DNA of 39,672 nucleotides from a virus: IMG/VR virus record IMGVR_UViG_3300017739_000028, positions 1 to 39,672 of that record. One strand, given 5' to 3'. Below, one piece after another: positions 8,152 through 12,860 of this stretch. Under the pieces are notes generated by a model. The model saw only the letters and a list, made by a program, of their open reading frames with translations, was not told the DNA's origin and searched no databases. Position 1 is the stretch's first letter, and every line of letters starts with the position of its first letter. A program made the position numbers and the translations under genes.

Positions 8152-8549
8152 CGCAATCGCGTCAGAGAACGGTAACGAAGACATTTCTTGAACTCCTGAA
8201 GGTCTAGACCCAGTATCAACAGGGCCACTAATACTGTACCCACGATCAACCAGATCGTGTAGGTGTTGCTGAGTGTATGTGCGAGCAGAGTATTCAACAG
8301 AACTAGCCCTGCTCCGGTCAAAAGAGGTATCCAACCCTTGCTGCCCTGCGATATGAACAGCAGAAGTGCCCCCGAGAGCATGCACAGTGCCCCCGCCCAC
8401 CGAAACGGACTGAGACTGTCCAGTATTAGGGCGTTCTGAGGGTTCGGCGGTGTAGCCGCCGGCAGATCGAAAGGGAGTTTGAAGCCCCCTTGGGTTTGAC
8501 ATCCGCTTACAAGCAGTAATATCGTGATGTAGGCACGCTGAAGGGACAT
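8073..8549 (-). CDS. Predicted lipoprotein with three transmembrane segments
   Basis: 158 aa. It begins MSLQRAYITILLLVSGCQTQ: a short basic start, a hydrophobic run and a lipobox LVSGC with Cys17, so signal peptidase II processing is expected. Three hydrophobic segments follow at about residues 50-70 (WAGALCMLSGALLLFI), 73-93 (WIPLLTGAGLVLLNTLLA) and 96-118 (IWLIVGTVLVALLILGL), then a basic/Ser-rich cytoplasmic tail. ATG follows directly on the upstream TAA. The position among small virion-associated genes and the topology suggest a lysis accessory (holin- or spanin-like) or a superinfection-exclusion membrane protein; neither is demonstrated. A longer ORF in another frame over the same bases is judged a shadow. 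Confidence 0.65.
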   Translation of the reverse strand: MSLQRAYITILLLVSGCQTQGGFKLPFDLPAATPPNPQNALILDSLSPFRWAGALCMLSGALLLFISQGSKGWIPLLTGAGLVLLNTLLAHTLSNTYTIWLIVGTVLVALLILGLDLQEFKKCLRYRSLTRLRQHSSSSVLSSLVRGSDEQSSPSSEA

Positions 8550-8843
8550 TTAGGCTTTCTTGGTCTTGCCGCCGCAATTCCAACGCTTGCGAGCCGCACA
8601 AATACGCTTTTTTGGTGTTTTGGAGCAGTTGATACCGTGCATTTTCATCTGACCAGCAGACCTTGCGCAGTAAGACTTCTTCCGTTTGCCCCCTCCGGGC
8701 TGCGGAGCCTTCAATTTGGACCCTGTAGCACGGTTGTACTTGGCTCTACCCTTCGCAGTAAGACCTGCACCACGGCTGGCAGGTCTTTTTTCACCACGTT
8801 TGACGGATAGGGATACTTGCTTACGCTTTCTTGCGGCTGCCAC
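8550..8843 (-). CDS. Basic protein, DUF6321-like
   Basis: 97 aa, strongly basic. The core ASRGAGLTAKGRAKYNRATG, then LKAPQPGGGKRKKSYCARSA and MKMHGINCSKTPKKRICAAR, matches a family I recall as DUF6321, found in phages of aquatic bacteria. Three conserved Cys (in YCARSA, NCSK, RICAA) and one more in WNCGG may bind metal or form disulfides. The start is GTG at 8843 with GAGG eight bases upstream. It overlaps the preceding 35-aa gene by 23 bases and abuts the lipoprotein gene. A DNA-binding or condensing virion component is likely from charge, but no biochemical role is known to me. Confidence 0.75.
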   Translation of the reverse strand: MAAARKRKQVSLSVKRGEKRPASRGAGLTAKGRAKYNRATGSKLKAPQPGGGKRKKSYCARSAGQMKMHGINCSKTPKKRICAARKRWNCGGKTKKA

Positions 8844-8928
8844 GTCGAAGTCCTCTTTTTGCCGGCGTTTTTTTGCCAGTGGTCTTCATCATTTTGTTGT
8901 ACCTAGCACGGCACTTACCTTGTTTCAC
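8821..8928 (-). CDS. Tiny basic protein, 35 aa, GTG start
   Basis: Hand translation from GTG at 8928 gives MKQGKCRARYNKMMKTTGKK followed by TPAKRGLRRGSRKKA. The GTG overlaps the TGA of the upstream gene (GTGA), the same coupling seen between its neighbours, and its 3' end overlaps the DUF6321-like start. Sixteen of 35 residues are Lys or Arg. The run of AAG codons upstream may act as a purine-rich ribosome landing site. An internal double ATG at 8892 would give a 23-aa product. Function unknown; grouped with the other basic miniproteins by composition and position. Confidence 0.5.
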   Translation of the reverse strand: MKQGKCRARYNKMMKTTGKKTPAKRGLRRGSRKKA

Positions 8929-9107
8929 TTCTTCTTCTTCTTCTTCAGGGCCGCTAGTTTCTTTTTCAGTGCGGAACGACGAACATCACCGACTGTGGTT
9001 TTTTTAGCGGGCTTCTTTGTTTTGGTTTTCATCATTTTGCCTGATGCAACTTTTCTCTTCTTGAACTTTTGCAAGACATCTTTGGGCATTTTTTCTTGTT
9101 TAGCCAT
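8925..9107 (-). CDS. Tiny Lys-rich protein, 60 aa
   Basis: Begins MAKQEKMPKDVLQKFKKRK, continues ASGKMMKTKTKKPAKK and ends ALKKKLAALKKKKKK. Nearly half the residues are Lys or Arg; the C-terminal poly-Lys is encoded by six AAG repeats (8928-8945), a microsatellite that could vary in length. The ATG overlaps the TAA of the upstream gene by one base (TAATG). MPKDVLxKFK is a start I associate with small phage proteins of unknown function. A nucleic-acid-binding or virion DNA-condensing role is inferred from charge alone. Confidence 0.65.
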   Translation of the reverse strand: MAKQEKMPKDVLQKFKKRKVASGKMMKTKTKKPAKKTTVGDVRRSALKKKLAALKKKKKK

Positions 9108-9262
9108 TACGCTTTCCTTTTCTTAGCCGACTTTGCTGCTGGCTTTGTATGTCCGTAACCTTTTTTCTTCAAAGCCAAATGCTCTGCGTGGGTATTTGCC
9201 ATACGACCACGGCCAGACTTTGGATACATCATGTGCTTTTTAAACTTCTTCGGTGCTTTCAT
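9107..9262 (-). CDS. Tiny basic protein, 51 aa
   Basis: Hand translation: MKAPKKFKKHMMYPKSGRGR, then MANTHAEHLALKKKGYGHT and a Lys/Ala end KPAAKSAKKRKA. It is linked on both sides by one-base stop-start overlaps (TGATG upstream, TAATG downstream), which strongly supports expression as part of the chain. The central HAEHLALKKKGYGHT block is less repetitive than the ends and looks like a conserved core. Function unknown; small basic proteins with this block occur in aquatic phages as far as I recall. Confidence 0.65.
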   Translation of the reverse strand: MKAPKKFKKHMMYPKSGRGRMANTHAEHLALKKKGYGHTKPAAKSAKKRKA

Positions 9263-9504
9263 CACTTTTTCCTTCTCTTGACGGACACGCGGGCTGGACC
9301 CGTCTTACGTTTGGCGGCAGACTTTGCTCCGCTTGATTTGCACTGAGCCTTTGTTGGTCGGCAGTACGGATAAGGTCGTCCCTTGTCCTTTTTACCGCTA
9401 CGACCACACTTTTTGCCGGTTTTGCAATCAACCCAGCCGGTTCCCTTGTTCCGATTGAACCATGTACGAAGGTTATCACTACTTCCGCTTTTTCTTTTTG
9501 CCAT
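9262..9504 (-). CDS. Basic protein with DUF5872-like Cys motif
   Basis: 80 aa from ATG at 9504: MAKRKSGSSDNLRTWFNRNK, then GWVDCKTGKKCGRSG, GRPYPYCRPTKAQC and a basic end. The pattern LRxWF...WVDC...CGR...YPxCRP...C is the signature I associate with DUF5872, a short domain seen in phages and giant viruses of water. Four Cys could bind a metal ion. An upstream in-frame TTG at 9537 would add 11 residues but is less convincing. It overlaps the 45-aa gene upstream by 26 bases and joins the next gene through TGATG. The role is unknown, perhaps virion or DNA associated. Confidence 0.7.
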   Translation of the reverse strand: MAKRKSGSSDNLRTWFNRNKGTGWVDCKTGKKCGRSGKKDKGRPYPYCRPTKAQCKSSGAKSAAKRKTGPARVSVKRRKK

Positions 9505-9616
9505 AGTTGGCTGCACCTTTCTTTCGGCACTGCACAAGTCGCCCAGAGGCGTAGGCAGAAGGCCAAACTTTGGCTGTTCGCTTCACTTTGTGGTAGCAGG
9601 CATCTTTCTTAGGCAC
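9479..9616 (-). CDS. Tiny conserved protein, 45 aa (KVWPSAYASG type), GTG start
   Basis: Hand translation from GTG at 9616: MPKKDACYHKVKRTAKVWPS, then AYASGRLVQCRKKGAANYG and a basic end KKKKRK. GGAG lies eight bases before the GTG, which settles the start. The KVWPSAYASG..V.CRKKGAANYG block is one I recognise from many small phage proteins and similar viral ORFs in aquatic samples; two conserved Cys suggest a metal or disulfide site. It overlaps the HNH-like gene by eight bases and the DUF5872-like gene by 26. Easy to miss in annotation because of the GTG start and short length. Function unknown. Confidence 0.7.
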   Translation of the reverse strand: MPKKDACYHKVKRTAKVWPSAYASGRLVQCRKKGAANYGKKKKRK

Positions 9617-9836
9617 GACCTTTTCTCCGATTCTGGGTCCGACTTACGACTCGCAAGTTAGATCGCTTGTTTGTACCGCCTTTGGACAATGGCCGGCGAT
9701 GGTCAACCTCACGTTTATCGCCTTTTTTGAGTCCTAAACGCCGTCTTGCGGTGTTTCGGGCCGCTCGATTGCGTTTTGCAGCCGGCGACGAATGGTCACG
9801 TTTGTATTCCTTCTTGTAATTACGACGAGCGGGCAC
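9609..9836 (-). CDS. Small HNH-like protein, 75 aa
   Basis: The chosen start GTG at 9836 gives MPARRNYKKEYKRDHSSPAA and has GAGG five bases upstream; an in-frame TTG at 9863 is less likely. The end carries EVDHRRPLSKGGTNKRSNLR followed by VVSRTQNRRKG, the DH...P..KGG....N....S..N motif of minimal HNH endonucleases (Asp-His, Asn and the final Asn). The N-terminal half is a basic helix that could grip DNA. It may nick DNA for packaging or recombination, although the HNH fold is also used structurally. The start overlaps the PEP-CTERM-like gene by 17 bases. Confidence 0.7.
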   Translation of the reverse strand: MPARRNYKKEYKRDHSSPAAKRNRAARNTARRRLGLKKGDKREVDHRRPLSKGGTNKRSNLRVVSRTQNRRKGRA

Positions 9837-10377
9837 GGGAACCTCTAATTGCAAGTAATCCAAGCAGCGGTAGCGATGTAGGTGTAGGTATCACGCTAAA
9901 CTCTGTATACAAAGGAGCGTTAACATGATCGCTATGCAACGATTTAGTTACGTCGATGAACCGGGAGCCAGTGAAACTGAAGGGATGTACCTCTTCAAAG
10001 ACCTCGATGACGCTTACTTGGGGCTGGCTAAGACTGTTGATGGACAATATGTCGCCATCTATTCCAAGGAAAAGATCATCAACCTGCTCAAATTTCGGGA
10101 CGGACTCAATAGTGTCGAGGCTTCTAGGGTCTTCCACAACGACATCGAGAGCCAGAACTCCGGCCCCGGAACCCCCTTGATCCTCAATGATTGCTGCGAC
10201 TTTGTCTGACAGGCTGAAAGCCATATCGAGGGCTTCTTTTCCAGCCACCGCAGACACCACAGCAAGAGCAAGCGACAGACGGTGACATTTCACCTTTAGT
10301 GCCTCCAGACTGCTGTTGCAGTCCTCCAGAGACTTCTTCTCTTCTTTCTGTCTACGCTCGCACTCCGGGCAGGACAT
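9820..10377 (-). CDS. Membrane-linked protein with PEP-CTERM-like C-terminus
   Basis: 185 aa. The N-terminus has CPEC and a charged helix, then a hydrophobic stretch at about 33-50 (LSLALAVVSAVAGKEAL) that may be a signal anchor. Residues 60-160 are acidic and beta/alpha mixed without a known motif. The last 24 residues, from VIPTPTSLPLLGLLAI to RGSRARSS, follow the PEP-CTERM layout: Pro-x-Pro, hydrophobic helix, Arg cluster. In bacteria this tail directs exosortase-dependent sorting; finding it in a phage protein is unusual. ATG is coupled to the lectin gene by TAATG. A well-formed ORF on the opposite strand (9925-10209) covers half of this gene, so the reading frame deserves checking. Confidence 0.6.
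   Translation of the reverse strand: MSCPECERRQKEEKKSLEDCNSSLEALKVKCHRLSLALAVVSAVAGKEALDMAFSLSDKVAAIIEDQGGSGAGVLALDVVVEDPRSLDTIESVPKFEQVDDLFLGIDGDILSINSLSQPQVSVIEVFEEVHPFSFTGSRFIDVTKSLHSDHVNAPLYTEFSVIPTPTSLPLLGLLAIRGSRARSS
9925..10209 (+). CDS. Possible antisense gene, 94 aa
   Basis: Fully antisense to the PEP-CTERM-like gene. In its favour, AAAGGAG stands seven bases before the ATG, the best Shine-Dalgarno in the area, and the product (MIAMQRFSYVDEPGASETEG..., then GMYLFKDLDDAYLGLAKTVD) is well mixed and free of low complexity. Against it, codon phase is mirrored with the minus-strand gene, so RNY bias supports both strands, and no good promoter is visible (a TATACA at 9906-9911 is too close to the ribosome site). 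It might be a second plus-strand regulator like the one at 7840. Function unknown. Confidence 0.3.
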   Translation: MIAMQRFSYVDEPGASETEGMYLFKDLDDAYLGLAKTVDGQYVAIYSKEKIINLLKFRDGLNSVEASRVFHNDIESQNSGPGTPLILNDCCDFV

Positions 10378-11246
10378 TAAATCACCCCTGCTGGTCCGTC
10401 AGAGGCGATGTCACCCGAAATGTCGAGTGAAATTTCGCCTTGAGTATCGTTGTTATGGTTGCCAACAATGCCAAAAGCGGGGGCAAAGGATTTGTAAGAG
10501 TGAGTGTCTGGAAGATTAGAGGCAAGACCGTACTTGTGTGAGAGGTATCCGCTAGTCCTCTGTAGGTCTTTATCATTTAAAGTACCCACAGCAATAAAGG
10601 CTTCGGCAAGATCCATGTCCGTGTCAAGTCCACCCGTGGAACTTGAACCAATATTAAAGTTGGCGTTATTGTCCATGTCACCATCGTTGACTTTTGAGCC
10701 ATTATCGGTTGTGAACGCCGAACCGTCGTACTCTGAACCCAATGTGCTTGATACTCTGCGTCCGACAATCGTGTGAAAAGATGAGTTAACAACATTACTC
10801 TGCTGAACATTGTTGGTTGTGCCGCCTGACGTTTGCGGCCTAAAAGTTAGATCGGTGGTTGCGTTGGTTGAAAGAAACACGTTCAGACCTTCAGTGCCGT
10901 TATCGGCCTTCGACATAAAAAACTGCGTGCCGACAGATGAAAAACTCGCAACCATCGCAATATAGAAGTCACCTGTACCGGGTTCAAAGTCGCCACCAAG
11001 GTCCGCGTTCAGCATGTTGTCGCCGCCTTTATGGTCCTTGTCGAACCGCACGACCGGCAACGAGTTCAACTCATTGGTTTGATACGAAGGCTTTGCAGAG
11101 GCGGTGCTTTGTGTGAGCGTGTTACCTTGACCAGATGAGTCAACCCACGACGCAACAGCATCACCGTCAGACAGCCCGGTAATCGCGTCCGCTTTGTACC
11201 AACCAGAAAGGGTCGCAGATTGATTGGATGGGGTCCACTTACTCAT
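10377..11246 (-). CDS. ConA-like lectin (LamG-type) virion protein
   Basis: 289 aa. The start has LSGWYKADAITGLSDGDAV, then ASWVDSSGQGNTLTQ, LNSLPVVRFD and later LQRTSGYLSHKYGL: the order W.kAD...W.D.SG.g......P.vrFd...l.r..gYL.hKyg of concanavalin A-like/LamG-3-type domains that bind sugars. After about residue 245 a short non-lectin tail follows (SYKSFAPAFGIVGNHNNDT). There is no signal peptide, so it is likely a tail or capsid appendage rather than a secreted protein. Four-base overlap (ATGA) with the upstream gene and TAATG with the downstream gene place it in one translational chain. It may assist host attachment (inference). Confidence 0.75.
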   Translation of the reverse strand: MSKWTPSNQSATLSGWYKADAITGLSDGDAVASWVDSSGQGNTLTQSTASAKPSYQTNELNSLPVVRFDKDHKGGDNMLNADLGGDFEPGTGDFYIAMVASFSSVGTQFFMSKADNGTEGLNVFLSTNATTDLTFRPQTSGGTTNNVQQSNVVNSSFHTIVGRRVSSTLGSEYDGSAFTTDNGSKVNDGDMDNNANFNIGSSSTGGLDTDMDLAEAFIAVGTLNDKDLQRTSGYLSHKYGLASNLPDTHSYKSFAPAFGIVGNHNNDTQGEISLDISGDIASDGPAGVI

Positions 11247-11554
11247 TCGTGTACGACGAACACGTCGCCTACGGAAGCGGTGTTAGCGTTTGTAGTCACA
11301 ACACGGAGAAGAGGCATTAGTGCAAAAGTAAATGCAGCGGTGCCAGAAGTCATATCCCCTTGATTCTTTTTGACTAGTGACGTAAAGGTGGTGCCTCCAT
11401 CAGGACTGCCTTGCAAGTCCATAGTCAACGCTGTGGCTGTGATCTTGAACATAACTACAGCCGTCAAAGACTTAGGTTGGTTGTCAAAATCAACAAGATG
11501 AACTGAACTGGTGGTATCTGTGGTTTGCCCGGAGGCAACGTGTGCGGTTTTCAT
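11243..11554 (-). CDS. Small beta-rich structural protein
   Basis: 103 aa, MKTAHVASGQTTDTTSSVHL at the start and LQGSPDGGTTFTSL in the middle. The block lxGSpDGGttft with hydrophobic strands on both sides is common in small phage virion proteins (memory, no family name). No signal peptide or Cys. It is coupled by ATGA overlaps both to the membrane/coiled-coil gene upstream and to the lectin gene downstream, so it may form the base on which the lectin protein sits. Role otherwise unknown. Confidence 0.6.
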   Translation of the reverse strand: MKTAHVASGQTTDTTSSVHLVDFDNQPKSLTAVVMFKITATALTMDLQGSPDGGTTFTSLVKKNQGDMTSGTAAFTFALMPLLRVVTTNANTASVGDVFVVHE

Positions 11555-11754
11555 TTCTTGGACTCCAACTGAATAATCCGGGCTTCGTGATTGTCTAGTC
11601 TTTCATCGAGCCTTTCGACAATTCGTTCCAAACGCTGGAGCGAGTTTGTCAACTGACCCAATGTAGCAGTAATTCTTGCGACGAACCAAACGCCGCAAAC
11701 CAGTAAGGCTAGTCCCTCTATCAGGACAAGTATGTCAATAGTCAGAGTCATCAT
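11551..11754 (-). CDS. Membrane/coiled-coil protein, holin- or spanin-like
   Basis: 67 aa from the first ATG of a pair (11754 and 11751). Residues 5-28 (IDILVLIEGLALLVCGVWFV) form one transmembrane helix. The rest is a regular heptad coiled coil (TNSLQRLERIVERLDERLDN, then IIQLESKK). N-terminal membrane helix plus coiled coil is the layout of XhlA-like holin partners and of inner-membrane spanins. The start overlaps the preceding gene by 20 bases; a longer in-frame extension is possible but not needed. Together with the lipoprotein at 8073-8549 it is the best lysis-membrane candidate on the late strand; not proven. Confidence 0.6.
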   Translation of the reverse strand: MMTLTIDILVLIEGLALLVCGVWFVARITATLGQLTNSLQRLERIVERLDERLDNHEARIIQLESKK

Positions 11755-12019
11755 CCCACTCCGGTTTGGGTACCGCAATAATCGGCATATTGATTGGACC
11801 CCGGCCCGATGTACCAATGACTATCGAGTGAACGGCTTCGGGGTCGATTGAACCAATGTCTTCCAAGATGTGTTGAATTCTTGTTCGACAGTAAATGGGG
11901 ACTACTGGCTCTCCCGGTCTACCCCCGTAACCGACAATCGCTTGATCCAGTATACTCGGAGTGAGGAACTGGGCATCTGGGTTTTCATCCCTGATGAGTG
12001 TTCTAAGAGACTGAGCCAT
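11735..12019 (-). CDS. Hypothetical protein, 94 aa
   Basis: MAQSLRTLIRDENPDAQFLT at the start, a helical middle (RTRIQHILEDIGSIDPEAVH) and an acidic end PEWDDDSDY. No motif recognised, no membrane segment. It follows a 276-bp gap after the 137-aa gene, so it may be the first gene of a sub-operon; no convincing Shine-Dalgarno precedes the ATG at 12019. It overlaps the membrane/coiled-coil gene by 20 bases. A structural or regulatory role cannot be chosen from sequence. Confidence 0.55.
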   Translation of the reverse strand: MAQSLRTLIRDENPDAQFLTPSILDQAIVGYGGRPGEPVVPIYCRTRIQHILEDIGSIDPEAVHSIVIGTSGRGPINMPIIAVPKPEWDDDSDY

Positions 12020-12295
12020 GGCTTAGTTTACATCGTGACTGGGTACGCAGGTTACCGACGTGACTCCACTGGAGATCAACCTGCTGCGGGCGGACCTCCT
12101 CATTGAACACGGTCAACGAACTAAGTCGTTGGATATGACCCTAGCCAACGCCGGAGTAATCCGCCCTCTTGACTTGCAGCAGGGACCGCGTCGTTCACGG
12201 TGAAATGGTGAAAGCAAGCCTCTACCTGAAGCGACAACTGACGGGTGCAATAGAGCAAGGGGTCATACCTTTGCTCTAACCTCAAGGTGCAATTT
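12020..12295. other. 276-bp gap in the late block with two coding-like plus-strand mini-ORFs
   Basis: No minus-strand gene fits here. On the plus strand a 47-aa ORF (12060-12203) and then a 24-aa ORF (ATG at 12205, MVKASLYLKRQLTGAIEQGV..., stop at 12279) follow each other with one base between stop and start and in different frames. No tRNA-like fold or strong terminator is seen. On the minus strand TTGCAC occurs twice (12287-12292 and 12245-12250), but no good -10 partner at normal spacing was found. Confidence 0.5.
12060..12203 (+). CDS. Possible small plus-strand gene, 47 aa, GTG start
   Basis: VTPLEINLLRADLLIEHGQR, then TKSLDMTLANAGVIRPLD and a basic end. It reads like a genuine soluble helical protein rather than a shadow, and no competing gene lies opposite. 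Weak points are a GTG start with only AGGT upstream at a loose distance and no known family. The ORF that follows could be a frameshifted continuation, making the pair a decayed gene. Function unknown. Confidence 0.3.
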   Translation: MTPLEINLLRADLLIEHGQRTKSLDMTLANAGVIRPLDLQQGPRRSR

Positions 12296-12709
12296 TCAGG
12301 GACGCAGCAACTCCCGAAGGTCAGCCGGCATGTCATTCCAGTATTTGGTGAGGATGTCGATATCCGTGATGTAAATCTTCTTGCCTTCTTTGTTGCGAAC
12401 ATACTTGCCATGATGGTGCCTCCAATACGACACCCAGCAGGATTTACGAAGAACCAAGTAGAGTTTTACTTTCCACCGACCCGCAACTTTTTGTTTTTTC
12501 GCTTTTGTGCAGTGAATCCATGCTTCGCTGACTACTTCGTCATCAGCCCACTTGGGATACCAGTTACGCATACGCGACTGCGGTAAATAGTCCTTGGTGA
12601 TGTAGCCAATCAAATCTTCAGGGTGGATGTCGCCAACTACGCCTTCAAAGCGTTCTGGGGTGTGGAGTGAGTCCCAACCGGACTTATTCCTCTTCTTCTT
12701 CTTCGACAT
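12296..12709 (-). CDS. Hypothetical protein, 137 aa, next to terminase
   Basis: MSKKKKRNKSGWDSLHTPER, then HPEDLIGYITKDYL and DDEVVSEAWIHCTKAKKQK, LVLRKSCWVSYWRHHHGKY and a C-terminal helix. The helical layout with DDEVVSEAW faintly resembles sigma-region-2/antiterminator-like proteins, but the match is too weak to claim. As one of two small genes immediately after terL it is also a candidate small terminase subunit. The start overlaps the preceding acidic gene by 26 bases. Basic overall, no membrane segment; function open. Confidence 0.55.
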   Translation of the reverse strand: MSKKKKRNKSGWDSLHTPERFEGVVGDIHPEDLIGYITKDYLPQSRMRNWYPKWADDEVVSEAWIHCTKAKKQKVAGRWKVKLYLVLRKSCWVSYWRHHHGKYVRNKEGKKIYITDIDILTKYWNDMPADLRELLRP

Positions 12710-12860
12710 CTTCTTCGTCCGGTAGATTTGCCCAAATCGTGTCTTGCTTTACATCCTCTAGAACGCCAGTGATCGTATACCGATCTATGTCGAACTCTAA
12801 CGCATAACGCGATACCACCTGTATCAGAACTTGTCTCAACTTTTCTGCTGCCGTAATCAT
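12684..12860 (-). CDS. Small acidic-tailed protein, 58 aa
   Basis: MITAAEKLRQVLIQVVSRYA, then EFDIDRYTITGVLEDVKQDT and a tail DEEDVEEEEEE. The ATG at 12860 overlaps the terL stop in ATGA, so it is coupled to terminase. A helical N-terminus plus acidic tail might mimic DNA or bind a basic partner. Its last 26 bases also encode, in another frame, the Lys-rich start of the next gene. No family recognised; a packaging accessory is a reasonable guess from position only. Confidence 0.6.
   Translation of the reverse strand: MITAAEKLRQVLIQVVSRYALEFDIDRYTITGVLEDVKQDTIWANLPDEEDVEEEEEE

Noticed and set aside
8005-8601. 198-aa minus-strand ORF over the lipoprotein gene
   Set aside because: It lies in another frame over the same bases, is rich in Ser/Arg/Gly with no consistent domain, and lacks the stop-start coupling shown by the 158-aa lipoprotein frame.
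12020-12295. tRNA or CRISPR in the late gap and other spacers
   Set aside because: No T-loop plus acceptor pairing was found in the longer spacers, and no spaced identical repeats beyond the 26-bp pair.
12121-12411. 96-aa minus-strand ORF covering the gap and the 137-aa gene
   Set aside because: It mostly mirrors the 137-aa gene in another frame and has atypical Cys/Thr-rich composition.
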